The position numbers and the translations under genes were made by a program. Below the pieces are notes generated by a model. That model did not search any database, was not told the DNA's origin, and saw only the letters and a list, made by a program, of their open reading frames with translations. This document shows positions 23,948 through 36,239 of a stretch of 64,000 bases of DNA, piece after piece (positions within the stretch are counted from its first letter, which is position 1; each line of letters opens with the position of its first letter). Origin of the DNA: Apodemus sylvaticus (lineage: Eukaryota > Chordata > Mammalia > Rodentia > Muridae); contig NC_067495.1 in assembly GCF_947179515.1 (NCBI RefSeq), forward strand, positions 66,327,411 through 66,391,410, given 5' to 3'.

Positions 23948-25155
23948 TTTATTAGATATCTTCTTTATTTACATTTCAAATGTTATCCCCTTTCCTCATT
24001 TCCTCTCTGAAAAACCTCTATCCCATCCCCCTTCCCCTGCTCACTAATCCGCCCACTCCTGATTCCCTGACCTGGCATTCCCCTATACTGGTGCAGTGAG
24101 CCTTCACAGGACCAAGGGCCTCTCCTCTCATTGATGTCCAACAAGGCCATCCTCTGCTACACATGCGGCTGGACCCATGGGTCCCTCCATGCATACTCTT
24201 TGGTTGGTGATTAAGTCACTAGGAGCTCTCAGGGTACTGTTTGATTCATATTGTTGTTCCTCCCATGGGGCCGCAAACCCTTTGCTCCTTGGGTCCATTC
24301 TCTAGCTTCTCCATTGGGGACTCTGTGCTCAGTCCGATGGTTGGTTGAGAGTGTCCCCTTTGTCAGGTATTGGTAGGGCCTCTCAGGAGACAGCTATATC
24401 AGGCTCCTGCCAGCTAGCACTTCTTGGCATCCACAATAGTGTCTGGGTTTGGTAACTGTATATGGGAATGATCCCCAGGTGGGGCAGTCTCTGGATGGCC
24501 ATTCCTTCAATCTCTGCTCCATACTTTGTCTCTGTATTTCCTTCCTTCTAAGAAGGACCAAAGTATTCACACTTTGGTCTTCCTTCTTCTTGAGCTTCTT
24601 GTGGTCTGTGAATTGTATGTTGGGTATCATGAGCTTCTGGGATAATATCCACTTATCAGTGAGTGCATACCATGTGTGTTCTTTTGTGATTGGGTCACTT
24701 CCCTCAGGATGATATTTTCTAGTTCCATCCATTTGCCTATAAATTTCATGAATTCATTATTTTATCCATTGTGTAAATGTACCACATTTTCTGTATCCAT
24801 TCCTCTGTTGAGGGACATCTGGGTTCTTTCCAGCTTCTGTCTATTATAAATAAGGCTGCTATGAACATAGTGGAGCATGTGTCCTTATTACATGTTGGAG
24901 CATCTTTTGGATATATGCCCAGGAGTGGTACAGCTGGGTCCTCAGGTAGTACTATGTTCAGTTTTCTACCAAACTGATTTCCAGCGTGGTTGTACCAGCT
25001 TGCAATCCCACTAGCAATGGAAGAGTATTCCTCTTAATCCACATCCTCAACAGCATCTACTGTCACCTGAGTTTTTGATATTAGCCATTCTGATTGGTGC
25101 GATGTGGAATCTCAAGGTTGTTTAGATTTGTATTTCCCAGATAACTAAGAATGTT
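23948..25155 (-). mobile_element. L1 3' UTR and ORF2 C-terminus
   Basis: Antisense L1: the 3' terminus TTTATTTACATTTCAAATG near 23970, a full-length 3' UTR to about 24640, then the ORF2 C-terminal region to 25155 with several stops. It lies just beyond the probable Cysltr1 3' end. Confidence 0.88.
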
Positions 25156-25546
25156 AAAGTTAAGGTTTTAGGCTTATGAGATTCTCTCAAAGGTATGTTA
25201 ACTTTGTTAAATTTAAGAGACCAGGTTAAAAGAGACCAGGTTCTTGGCTTCCAGTGCCATGCTCTTCCACCACAAAGCATAAGGGCAGAAAATGAGACCT
25301 GATGCCCCCTGACAAATATGTTTGACATTTGTCTCAAGCAAGAGGAAATGAGAGAATATAGGCACTGCCAATTTTCAGGCATGTTCAACAGAAATCAGTG
25401 AGTTTCAGTTATTTTTGATCCTCAGAGTCCTCTCTTCATTGTGCTTTAAAAAATTTTTCCAAGGGGTCCAGCAGGAGTGAAATAGGAAAAGTTTTCACAT
25501 GGCTGATGCAGACAGAACTCCATTCATGTTTTTTCCTTTTTCCATC
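25156..25546. other. Spacer beyond probable Cysltr1 poly(A) site
   Basis: Non-coding. A short direct repeat AGAGACCAGGTT occurs at 25218 and 25233. No repeat family recognised. Confidence 0.4.
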
Positions 25547-25562
25547 TTTATTATCATTTATT
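25547..25562 (-). promoter_or_regulatory. Candidate Cysltr1 polyadenylation signals
   Basis: Two TTTATT motifs (AATAAA on the minus strand) lie at 25547-25552 and 25557-25562, about 1.14 kb past the Cysltr1 stop. That distance would give a 3' UTR of plausible size. AATAAA is common in AT-rich DNA, so this is a candidate only. Confidence 0.35.
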
Positions 25563-26696
25563 TCTTCTTTGTTAATGTGACTTTTGAAACTTAGAGTTAG
25601 GAACAAAGTGGCCTTCAACAAAACTTTGCCAATGACTATCATATTTTAGTCACAATCAAGCTGTTTCCCATGGTTTGTTTTAAGAACAAAGCTTCTGCGA
25701 TAATATAAAAATCACTGTAAACAAATATTACTTTCAGCATGCTAATAAAAAAGCAAGAAGTATAAAACAGTAACTCTCATAATTAACTAACAATAAATGC
25801 ACATCATAGAACAGGATAGATTACATATATTTATATACATATACATAAATGCATATAGTTTTTAAAGAATTAATGACATGGATATTCAAATTTTCTTCTG
25901 GTATCTGACATAGTAAATTTTGATTCCAACAAACCTTATATAGAAAGGAACAAACCTCATACCTATTTTCTTTACTTCTGATGAATTTTGACTGCTTCTG
26001 GTCGTATATGGAAATGCTAGCTGTCTTACTCATTAGGAAGAGTTATATGTAGAATTGGGATTGGACCACAGTGAGCAAGAAGAACACCATTCTTTTGCAG
26101 GGGCTTGGGTCAAGGGCAGAAGAGAATAGAGACAAACTGGCCTTTGATCAGATTTATCTTCCTTATTTTCCAGATTGTAAATTTCATGCAGCCTGTGGAG
26201 CTATTTGGCTGAATATTGGTCTGTTCTAGTACTTGAACATTCTCTTCTGGAAGACTTTACCTAGCTAGTCAGTACTACAAAGGAAACGGCTGACCGTACA
26301 TTTCTGTAGGTCCTGGGTCATCTCCAGGTCGCATCTGATGGCATGCATGCAAAGGGATTTGTTAGGGTGACTGATGACTATTTGCTAATTTTAACGCTAT
26401 ATTTAAAAGCTGAACTCAAAAGTCTAGTACGTAGCTTTTGTAACCCTTTTTATATTTTTGATTTCATACTCAGTTTTATAGTTCAGAATCACAAACATTC
26501 TCCACTTTCTGGTTAGTTCACAGTTATAAACTGAATTTTGAACACTTAACATATAAAATAATAGTATTTATAAATGAGATAGATAGATATGTTATTTGTA
26601 AACTATTAATGTGAAGCTTTTTTTTAACTTGTGATTTAGAAAAATACTTGTTAGGGAATTTCTTTTTCATTGTTCTGCACGGGAGATGGGTTTGAA
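25563..26696 (-). other. Cysltr1: Probable Cysltr1 3' UTR
   Basis: This AT-rich sequence directly follows the Cysltr1 stop codon. I recognise no L1 or SINE sequence in it, and it ends at the candidate poly(A) signals. It is assigned by position only. Confidence 0.5.
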
Positions 26697-27716
26697 TTAT
26701 TCTTTACATATTTCTTCTCCTTTCTCTGGCAAGGAAGCTTTCTTCTTGGGTATGTAAGTCATACTGGACAAAGAATGCTTTCTAAATGTAGACAGCCTTC
26801 TCCTAAAGTTTCCACCTGAAAAGAAATATAGCAGAGGATCAAAGCAACAATTTGATGCAGCTAGAGATAAGGTTATGACCACTGACTTCTGCATCCTAAG
26901 GACAGAATCACAGGGTCTAGTTTCACTGTGTAAAAAGTGAAGGTGGATAGTTCGTTGAATATGATATGGCATGAAGCTGACTAAAAAGGCAGCTGTCACA
27001 ACTATGATCATCCCTATAGCCTTCCTACGACTTGGCAGGTTTTTCTTCATTGTATTTTTTAGTAAGGTCAGAATGATCATTGTGTAACAGACAATTATGA
27101 TGACAAAAGGGATGATGAAACCAAAGAATAATGACACATAATGCAAGACCAAAACATATTTCTTAGTTTGATTGTCCTGTGGAGGCTCAAAGCATTTAGT
27201 ATTGTTTTTCTCATCTTTGTAAGATTTGTACATTAAAAAGGGAGAACTTGTCAAAATCACAAAAATCCAGATTCCAATACACACGAACCTGGCTTTTTTC
27301 TGTGTAACCAAATTAATGTTCTGGACTGGAAAGACAATTGCAACACACCGGAAAAAGCTCATGGCTGTCATAAAGAAGATGCTACAGTAGAGGTTAACAT
27401 ACAAGGCATAGGTGGTGAGGCGGCACAAAAAGTCACCAAAGAGCCATTTGCCTTTGTGAACATAATAGACCACACGGAGAGGCAATGTACAGACACAGAG
27501 TAGATCTGCTATGGCTAGATTAATCATGTATACTTGGAAGGCTGATTTCTCATGGTATGTTTTTATGAGGACATAGAGCACAAAACTATTGCCAAAGAAA
27601 CCCACAACAGAGATCATAGAGTACATAGTGGAGTACACTTGATTTCGGAATTCATCAATTGTGTCATGACACGTGTTATTACTGACAGATGCCGTCAGAT
27701 TTTCAGCTCCATCCAT
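26697..27716 (-). CDS. Cysltr1: Cysteinyl leukotriene receptor 1 (CysLT1)
   Basis: This is a complete 339-codon frame for a class A GPCR that binds LTD4/LTC4 at the plasma membrane and signals mainly through Gq to calcium. It mediates bronchoconstriction and leukocyte responses. Visible features, numbered from the chosen Met: N-glycosylation sequons at N6 and N13 and in extracellular loop 2 (N171, N182); TM1 N43; TM2 D71; the C98-C175 loop disulfide pair; a second likely pair C16-C269; FRC at 122-124 in place of DRY; FMPYH in TM6 (P250); and DPLLY at 293-297 in place of NPxxY. The basic Ser-rich tail ends in ICKE. Length fits the family (human 337, mouse 339). The start at 27716 was chosen because upstream codons run into a splice acceptor, the context is purine at -3 with G at +4, and the N-terminus aligns with orthologues. 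There is no frameshift or stop. Ligand-contact equivalents R81, Y106, Y251 and R255 are present (human numbering plus 2, from memory). Confidence 0.97.
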   Translation of the reverse strand: MDGAENLTASVSNNTCHDTIDEFRNQVYSTMYSMISVVGFFGNSFVLYVLIKTYHEKSAFQVYMINLAIADLLCVCTLPLRVVYYVHKGKWLFGDFLCRLTTYALYVNLYCSIFFMTAMSFFRCVAIVFPVQNINLVTQKKARFVCIGIWIFVILTSSPFLMYKSYKDEKNNTKCFEPPQDNQTKKYVLVLHYVSLFFGFIIPFVIIIVCYTMIILTLLKNTMKKNLPSRRKAIGMIIVVTAAFLVSFMPYHIQRTIHLHFLHSETRPCDSVLRMQKSVVITLSLAASNCCFDPLLYFFSGGNFRRRLSTFRKHSLSSMTYIPKKKASLPEKGEEICKE

Positions 27717-27742
27717 GTTCTCCAGGAATGTCTTCTTGGTGC
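27717..27742 (-). other. Cysltr1: Cysltr1 coding exon 5' edge and splice acceptor
   Basis: Reading the minus strand toward the start codon, a pyrimidine-leaning tract ends in TTGTAG at 27743-27748, followed by 26 exon bases and then the ATG. This is a good 3' splice site, so the coding sequence lies in a terminal exon and 5' UTR exons lie at higher coordinates. The 26 bases are open in frame with the ATG (TKKTFLEN). As I recall it, the mouse long isoform carries a similar extension encoded by an upstream start. Confidence 0.75.
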
Positions 27743-28200
27743 CTACAACATATGAAAAGGATCTTGTTAATGAAATTAGATCTTTATAGTGCATGTCAAT
27801 GTTTTATTTCATAGTGTCACTACAATTTTCTGTGCAACTAAAAATTAATCACTTTTTATTATTATTTGAAATTTTCATACTTATATACAATGTGTTTTGG
27901 TCATGTCCAGCATCCACTTTGCCCTCCAAGCCCCTCCAAGCACAGCTTCCTCCAAACTTCATGACCCCTTTCTCCATTTAAGAAATAATCCACTGAGTCC
28001 AATTAGTGCTGCTCGAATGCAATCCGCCACAGCTGGAAGCAATTGTTGTCAGGTTATGAGGAGAGAGTCAGTTGAACTTTGCCCCCAGGAGGAAGGTTTG
28101 GGTCCTCCAAACATGCAAAAAATGTTTTCTCCCCCTTTGTCATCTATGTTTGCCTGGTAGACTTATTAACCCCCAAGCTTAGGTAATATATTCCCCTCAT
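27743..28200 (-). repeat. Cysltr1 intron with old interspersed repeat
   Basis: About 130 bp of intron next to the acceptor is followed from about 27875 by an antisense rodent repeat (ACAATGTGTTTTGGTCAT, CCACTGAGTCCAATTAGTGCTGC). I have seen this in rodent L1-associated repeats but cannot name the subfamily. Confidence 0.45.
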
Positions 28201-29640
28201 ATTGTAGATTGGACTGCTCTAAAATTTCAAATGAATTTATGATTTTTTACTTACAGAAAAAACTTTAAATATATCAGTTTTACATATATGACTGTGTATG
28301 TATGTATCTATTATCATCTTCTTCATGTTCATCATCTTCAGCATATCAGCATCTAATTATCAAGATATTGCTTATAAGAGCTTTAAATTTAATTAGAGAC
28401 TAAAATCTGCACAAAAACACATGCTTTTCCCTAAAAGAGAACTAGGTAACATCTTCTGAATGGTAGTCATACCTAGGAAAGATGATCTAATTTATGTTGG
28501 TGAAACTCACTCCTGTGGGAGAGATGCTTAATCTGTAGAACATCACAGCAGGAGAAACCCGGTGGCCATAGTTATAATAATAATGAGAGAAAAAGTTCCA
28601 AAGAGGTTAATTTACAGTTTAAAAATCTGTACCATAATTTCAGGCTCTGAGGAAAGATGTGGTATAGTTAGTTGGAAAATACTTGTTGGGTAAGGAAATT
28701 GCTGGCTGTTCATTCCTGTTCATTTCTCAAAGTTGTACTCAAAGCTTTGCATTTAGGCATATACAGTTAGTTCTTTCATAGCAAAAGATTGTTACTTAGT
28801 CTGTCCAAGCTTTTCTGGGAGGTTAATAACCTCTGATTAGAAACATCTAGGGATAAGATAGCATAGATAGAGTTATTTCTCCAGTGCTCTTCAGATCCAT
28901 TTAGCACTTATTAAAGTGGAGGCAATTCAATACTGAGTCTTGTATTGACTTGCTAACTTTTATATGGCTCTTGATTACTGGAAAACAAGGTGTGTGGAAG
29001 AATGCCAGCATATTAAAGAGATACTAGTGTGAAATAGGATGAATCTTGTCCACATAGTGGCTATATGGAGACAGACAGCTTTGGTAGTTGTCGCAGGTGG
29101 GCTAGAACATGCCAGGTTTCTAATCAAGAACACTTTCATCTGCACAACACGATGTCTCTTCCATCTTGCCACTCCACCTATTTATATCTTTCTGCATTTA
29201 AAATTCCATTTCTCCTAAGAACTTTTAATGTAAGATTAAAAAATGATGAAGAATAATTCTAAAGCTATAGAGAAAACCCAGCCTACCATTCCTAATATCT
29301 GCATTCGTTTCCAATTTGTGTTCTGGGTTTCTTTTCCTATTGGTTCTCTGAATTCAGGTAAAGGAAGGGAAACTTTCCCAAATTAATCTACTCTTTTTAT
29401 TAATACTGTTTTATGAATTTTCTTCAAACTGAGCCATTTTATGTTATGAGGCACTAGATGGTGCTATTGGGATTTTTGATATAGCTTTCCTTTTTTTTAG
29501 TTTTACTCACAATATTGAGAAATAAATGTAGCATGTTTTAAATCTGTGTCTATAACATGATATACTACATGATCTTATATGATCACCATTAAATGATTAC
29601 TAATCATGTAATAAAATCATGATTTGATATAGACATATAC
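28201..29640. other. Unique DNA, presumed Cysltr1 intron
   Basis: No repeat, frame or convincing minus-strand exon seen. It is assigned to the intron only because the upstream Cysltr1 exons must lie at higher coordinates. Confidence 0.45.
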
Positions 29641-29644
29641 TGTG

Positions 29645-29835
29645 GAATGCCTGCCACTATAAAGCTAGTTAGCCGCTCTATCACAAGCCCACTTTGGAGG
29701 TACATTTCTGCAATCTCAGCCCTTGAGAAGCGAAAGCATGAAGATGGCAAATTTGAGATCAGCTACTCAGGTAGATCTTGGCTCAAAAACAATACACAGA
29801 CAAAATCAAAACCATATCCATCACCTCATATTCTT
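29645..29835 (+). mobile_element. Diverged B1-type SINE
   Basis: TCTGCAATCTCAGCCCTTGAGAAGCG, GAGATCAGCTACTCAGG and TTGGCTCAAAAACAATACAC preserve the order of B1/PB1 landmarks with many substitutions. Confidence 0.5.
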
Positions 29836-32031
29836 CCTATTCTATTGTTCAGACTAAATCATACCTTTTTGACCATGACTTCTCTCATCCTACATTCAAA
29901 TATATTTCTATCCTTGTAGAACAACGAGAGAGTTTTCCATCTGTTTTGGTCATCAGTGATGTGTTATCTTTTCTTCCAGACTCTTTGGTTGATAAATAAC
30001 ATTTACAGCACCTTGTACAAGAACAGTCAGTCACTCATCTTCTTTGCCCATAAATGCTCAGTGTTAATTGGAGTCATAGAAACCATTTATCATTTGAATG
30101 TATAATTATCCATTTAAAACCACTTAGAGTGACCATCTTATTGCACTGTAATTTAAAGTCTTTTCAACCTTAGAGACTAAAGATGTTGATGTAGACAAAA
30201 TTGCTTCTTAAAGTACTAAGGCACTAAATTATAAAGCTTAATTGCAAGGGTTAAAAAATACCCATGCCATTTATAACAAATTATTTGTTTGTCTATTACA
30301 TGTTACAAATAAGTTTGAAACTCTCAGCTTCTTGAACAAAGGATGCCAAATAAAGCCAATAAATAACAATGAAAAGTACATAAAGAAGGGAAAGCCATCT
30401 AATTCCATTAATAAGCAGAGCACTTTGAAACAGAATAAACATTCTTATAAAATTCAGTATTTAGGTTTGATTGTTTACACATAAAGCCAGACCAATTATT
30501 TATATTAAGGCATTAAAAAGATTGTAAAAATTTTAAGCAAGGATTATATTTTAAAGGGGTATTGATAATTTAAAGTAAAGTAGTCATTTCACATATAATG
30601 ATATAAAGTGTCTAAGCTGCATTTAATTAGATTTTGCATAATTTACTATGATTTTCTTAGTGATCTGACTCATAGGAGATGGATACAGAGAGTTAACTCC
30701 TTTGGAAGCCTATGATTTCTTAGCAACTCAGTCCTGCCTTCAAACAGTTCACCATTGAGGAAGGAAGTGGGTGCTGAGGAGTAATAACTCAAATGTTTGG
30801 GGAGGTTGTGATAAGTCTAGTAAAAGTCACCTTAGCACAAAGCAAACGAATCACGAATTGATTAATGAAAGGAAGCTGTAAACACAAATGGTGTCCGACT
30901 TTATTTCAGTACAAATGATGAGGAGTGTTACTTCATTAAGAAAATTGCAAATTGAACAAACTGGGTTTTGAAACATGAGTCGTACCTCTTTCAGGCACCA
31001 CAGCACCTTTCACAAACTTTCCTTCTTATTGTGCCCACTGTTCTTAAGTTGTAGTGTCAGAGTAGGCTCAAACTGAAATCATAAGATTAAAAAACGGAGT
31101 TAGTGACCCTTGGAAGCAATCTGGAAGGGTCATGGGAATTTAGCAGCCTTAAATACAGATCCAGAGTGTGATGGGACATCAAAGCTATACTGACAGATTT
31201 AGGGCTGGCCATTGGCTTCCATGGCTCCTTGTTTTCCCTTTATTCTTTTTTACATTCCCAAGGGGAGGGAGACTTGGAATACGGACCATGAGTGGTCACA
31301 GATGTTTGCTGATGTATGCATTCAGCCTTTACATTAAGCATAACATTATAAAATGTTTCTTTATATGAAACATTTATAGTATTTTCTCTCATAAAGATTT
31401 AACCATAAAATTCAAAGAAGAACTTATTTGGAAATTATCATCCAAAGACTTAGTTTGCTAGGAAGAGGAGTTAGAATATTAAGCAAACTTTTCTGAAATG
31501 GCTTAGGGTATAGTGTTCTTTGAAAGAAGAATGGCTTAACAGAGCTTTAACCAGATTCCCAGACTCATAAATAGTACTTGTTAGTTTTGGTCACTAGTTT
31601 CACATATTTACTTCTGGAGAGCAATAGTTTTAGAGTCATGGATACTTAAACTTTAAGGGGTGTGTATTCTTTCAACAAAATTACTGTTGAGAATCAAACA
31701 GATAAAACAAATATGTCAGAAATGAATAAAGAAAGGCTTTCCCGAGGCAGTAGCAACCTGACACCTCTCCATTTTTGTTGTGTTATGGCGACCTTCATTC
31801 TTGTCTGCCAGCAAAATTCCCCAGAGGCTGGCCACTTTTTCTTTATGTGTGGTCCCAGTGCTAATAAAATAAACACCTTCCTCCAGTTTATTTTTATAAA
31901 GTAGAAGTAGGCTGGAACTTTCCAAAGGAAGTCTACTAACAAAAAAGGGGGGGAAATCAAAAAGAAAATAAAGGAAATTCAAAGATATAAAATGTGTCCA
32001 CTCCATACTTAGGCAGCCATTTTTTTTTCAG
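29836..32031. other. Unique AT-rich DNA
   Basis: No repeat family or gene recognised. Short open frames here lack any coding pattern. Confidence 0.5.
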
Positions 32032-32078
32032 AGCATCTCCAGGTTTTTCTCCCTCTTCCACTGTCCTCCTTTCTCCAG
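32032..32078 (+). other. Exon-like segment bounded by strong splice sites
   Basis: A T-run plus CAG acceptor (ending 32031) is followed by 47 bases and a GTAAGTAG donor at 32079. It is on the plus strand, opposite to Cysltr1. It may be a pseudo-exon or part of an unknown transcript. Confidence 0.25.
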
Positions 32079-32846
32079 GTAAGTAGTATACCCGCAGAAC
32101 CTGCTATAGTCTGTGTCAAGTGTTGATTGCTGCTTGAGAATTACTCAGAGTTGGCTCTTAAATTTTGTTATTCAAGATGTAACATTTTTTATTTGTTTTT
32201 CCCATGCATGTCTTAACACACTGATAAAGATATAGTAAACGAATGTTAAATGTATAAACTATTCCTGATCATAAAATTATGATATTTCACTTGTCTAATC
32301 TAGAAAGAAAATTAACTTCAACTCTGCCATAGATTTTTGTTTAAACAAAGCTGGCAATTCTCCCTAGACCGTTGTAAGCAAGAAAGGAAGCTTACAAAAT
32401 TTTAAAATGCTCATATGAGAAGTGTGATCTTACAAATTTAGCATGCTAAGAAGTTATTCATTTTCATGGTGGCTGTGTAATTATAATCTACCTAACATTT
32501 ACATGCACAAGTAAGTGTCACATTGTCTGGGAAATAGTGTAGTTTTTTTTTTTTTATTATTCTTCAAGTCAGCAATTGTAAGGCAAGCCCAGATCCTTCT
32601 GAATTCTTTGTTGACATATAGCAGGCATTCAGTGCTCTGTGATCCAATATCCTGCCCCTCTTTCAGTTTACATGCAGACTCTTGTTTCTGAAAGCAGACT
32701 TCTTATGCCAGTAGTAGATATTATGATTTTAACTGTGTACAGGAGAGGTGGTGAAGTAAAAGCATAATTATGTGATTTTTATGTGTATGTATTATACTGG
32801 TTATTAAACCCAGGCTCTTACTAATGCCAGCAACCTTATATGTAGT
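32079..32846. other. Unique DNA
   Basis: Nothing recognised except a T-run at 32543-32555. Confidence 0.5.
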
Positions 32847-32922
32847 CTGTGTGTGTGTGTGTGTGTGTGTGAGTGTGTGTGTGTATGTGTGTGCCCTCAT
32901 GTGTGTGATGTGTGTGTGTGTT
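32847..32922. repeat. (TG)n microsatellite, interrupted
   Basis: TG units with GAG and TAT interruptions. Confidence 0.95.
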
Positions 32923-32929
32923 TTCTAGA

Positions 32930-33205
32930 TACATATGCTATATGTGGTGATGCATGGGGACCAGAGTAGGATACCAGGTGTCTTCTTCCATCACTCTTCT
33001 TTACTCCCTTAAGACAGAGTCTCTCATTGAATCTGAAGATGTCCTTTTTCAACTGATTTAACTGGCCAGCAAGCATACTTCCAGTGCTGGGATTAGAGGT
33101 GTGGCCATGCCTGGGTTTTTACATGGGTGCAGAGAATTTGAACAAGGGGTTTGAAGCTTGTATAGTAAGTATTCTTACCCACTGAGCCATCATTCCTAAC
33201 TCTAG
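32930..33205 (-). mobile_element. B4/B3-type SINE
   Basis: Antisense: AAGACAGAGTCTCTCATTGAATCTG, CAGTGCTGGGATTAGAGGTG (B1-like part) and TTACCCACTGAGCCATC (tRNA-like head). The combination of a B1-like and a tRNA-like half fits B4 or RSINE. Confidence 0.65.
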
Positions 33206-33299
33206 ATACATGATCTTGATTCAAATGACTTAATTTCTTTTACTTGACACCACTTTGGTTAATAAAATTTATAGAGCCTTTATTTTTTTTTAAAAAATA

Positions 33300-33515
33300 T
33301 CTTTAATCTTTTTAAAAATGTTTGGTCTTTATCCCTCATCTGGGTCTGCCTACTGACAATTCCTCATCCCATTCCTTCTCCCTGGTCTCTAGGAGGATGA
33401 CCCCACCCACCCAGCCAGGCCTCTCAACTTCCCACTCCCTGGGGCCTCAAGTCTCTAAAGGGTTAGGTGTGTTTTCTCTCACTGAGGCCAGACCAGGCAA
33501 TCCTCTGCTGTATAT
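33300..33515 (-). mobile_element. Lx-type L1 3' UTR fragment
   Basis: Antisense TCATCTGGGTCTGCCTACTGAC, CTCCCTGGGGCCTCAAGTCTC and GCAATCCTCTGCTGTATATGTG blocks of the rodent Lx 3' UTR. Confidence 0.65.
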
Positions 33516-35479
33516 GTGAAAGGAAAAAGGGTATTTGCTTGTTAAACTTTAAGTATATTAAAAACAATAAGAGACTAATTTAACAAAGTAAATAGAGCTC
33601 AGAAATATTATAAGTACATGAGGGCTCAACTAATGAACCTACAGCTTTGTAGATGTAATGTATGTATGCATGTATATATATATATATATACATATGTATA
33701 TATGTATGTGTCAGTTATGTATGATTTTGACCTAAGTAGTCCCCAGGCTGGTATCTTCTAAACAAAATGGTACTGGTGATGTTTTGTTTTTAGTAAAACA
33801 AAAGGTAATTCTTGACAGTCTTAACCCAATTTAATATATTTTTCTCTTTTGATGTGGGTGTATGGGATATGTTATTTGTACTTTTCTTGATTTTTATTTA
33901 TTGCTTTGCCACAGTCATCTGTGATCACTCAATATAGTGTTCCTTATTACTCTTGTTTGAATTCCACTAGCAAAACCAGAGCACTTCCTTAATTTTATAT
34001 TTCCTGCTGGGCATAGTGTATGTGCACTTTAAATATTGGTTGATTTGAGTCTACCTTCCTGTATCATTTTATTATGTCATTTTTTAAATGAGAGAGAATT
34101 CTTGTACTGAGAAAGACCATGATTGGAAATTTAACGTACTAGGCGCCAGCAGACTTAGTTCAAACCTCAGGCTGTGGTGGGTGATTAATTAAGTGATTTT
34201 TGGAAAATCACTTCCTTTCTGTCAAACCTGCACTTATTTGTAATACAATAGGGTTAGGTTTTATGACCTTTAATGTCCCTTCTAATTTATCATTCAATAA
34301 ATCTGTAATGATCAGGGCTATAGTTTTCTCAAGAACATGTAATATAAGTGATTTATAGCTGCAGTGACAAACGCAGACATAAATTGTCTGTAGTCCTGGC
34401 TTTGTTTAGATCTAATAGGCTTGGTCAGGCCTTATAAAGGCAGCACTTGTAGATCTGCTTCTGTTTTCTAAACTAAGTGATAATTATTATGATTAGAAGT
34501 TGCTCTACTTGCCAGGGCTAACAGAGCCTCCTCTGTGCTCTTACGGCTGTTAAAGTTACATTTCTGCTTCTGCTTTTCATATGAAAATAGCTTTAAGCTT
34601 ATACTCATATAGAGATTGTGTATCTCTATACAATGAACTTTCTAAAATATACTACACAGTCACTCACTCTTATACACTCAGTGTATAAACTTGAAGATAA
34701 TGCTGTAAAGTAAATGTTGTTCGCCCAGCTTCACATTTGGAAATATTGAGGCAAGAAAAAACAGCTAGTTTTGGAGCTCATTAAACTTTGAAGTCATTGT
34801 CATTTGTTCTTTTTTTTTATCATTTTCTGTGTCAGGTGCCCGTCTTGCTTGATCACGTGACTCCAGGGCTCATAACCAATCATTTAGCCACCCAGATCTT
34901 AGCAGATGCCTGAAATCTGCTTTGCAAAGTTTAGAAGAAAGAGTCTTGGATTCCTGGGAAAGAGTGTCTTTTCCTAATGTGGACAATAGCTGTTTCCGTG
35001 CCTTTACTAACCTAAATAAATGAGTCTTTTCCTTCCCAAGTAGAAAGGTTTTGATTTTTTATTTTGTTTTATTTAAACTAAGTGGAGTCAGTGATGTAAA
35101 GATACCAAATTTCACTTAAGACAACTGTTATTTCCTGTGTGTTTCTGGAAAACTACTTAGTCTTCTGGGATGCAAAGTGCAAAACTAGGTTATTTGTTTT
35201 AGATAATTTTTGAGTTCAAATGCCTCAAGGCAAACAAACTTGCTCTCTTCTCCCTAATGATCGAAGTTGCCTCTGCATCTCTGCTGGTTGCCATCTGACT
35301 ACCTTTGAATATATTTCCTGGAATAAATCAAAACTATTTTTGATGAAATTAATACTATCAAAATAAATGTTTTTGTGTTAAAAAAAAAACTGACCACAAA
35401 GTGTATTCATCTTGCTTAATTGCAATGTTTGATGACTAGTAGATTCTTGTATTCTATTTTTTGATACCCTGACCTTTTA
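33516..35479. other. Unique DNA with one (TA/TATG)n tract
   Basis: A TATATA/TATG microsatellite lies at 33661-33710. The segment 34840-34890 holds an E-box CACGTG and a CCAAT-like ACCAATC. No gene recognised. Confidence 0.5.
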
Positions 35480-35700
35480 CTCCTTTATTCTGATAATGTG
35501 ACCGTTTTAGGTAATTCATGTAAATGAAATGATTCAGAATTTGTTTTTCTGTGATTAGTTTATTTCACTTAGCATAATGTTGTCAATATACATCTATGCC
35601 ATTAAAAGTTTCTTCTCTTCTAAGGATAAATTTTACTCTGTTTTATGAATATACTGTCTTTTGTCAATGGATGCTTATAGTTATATCTTATATTATTATT
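35480..35700 (-). mobile_element. Ancient L1 3' fragment
   Basis: Antisense TTTATTTCACTTAGCATAATG followed by a CATC/TATGCC block and ATGGATGCTTATAG is the classical mammalian L1 ORF2 C-terminal antisense pattern. It is far more diverged than the murine L1 copies. Confidence 0.6.
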
Positions 35701-36182
35701 TATGAAAAGTTTCTTGTTTTATGAAGGAAGACTGCTCTTTTTTAAACTGGGAGGAGGGCCAATCCAGTCCCCCCACTACTACAAATTATTCAGTCAAGTT
35801 TCCTACAGGGAGAAATCACAGGGGTCAGCACATCTGGAGAGCAATGGGTAAGTCTAGCCCTGGGAAGACCACCTTCTTGATCATTGTATCTTCCTTGTCA
35901 GGTAATTAGAAAGACTACTTCTTACAGATAGGGTAAATCACTCCTTTTTTTCTAAGAAAATAGAAAACAAACCTTGAATTTTCTAAGCAGGTAAGAAAAA
36001 TATAGACATAGAGGCAAAACTGAAGTAGTCTTTGAATGAATGAGGGAAGTTTTGATCATAATTATATCTATACTTAGCTGTGTGATCTTGGACAAGTTGC
36101 TTAATCTTTCTGATATCCAATATGCTGTTGTTACTTATGTAAAAGTAAGGTAACAAAACCAAAGGCAAGATGTCTGTGCTTG
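35701..36182. other. Unique DNA
   Basis: No repeat or gene recognised. Confidence 0.45.
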
Positions 36183-36232
36183 TGCATGTGTGTATGTGTG
36201 TGTGTGCATGTGTGTGTTTCTGTGTCTGTATA
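36183..36232. repeat. (TG)n microsatellite, interrupted
   Basis: TG-rich run with CA and TA interruptions. Confidence 0.9.
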
Positions 36233-36239
36233 AATGAGT

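Noticed and set aside
27552..27755. Plus-strand frame antisense to Cysltr1
   Set aside because: Shadow of the receptor coding sequence, with no independent start context or homology.
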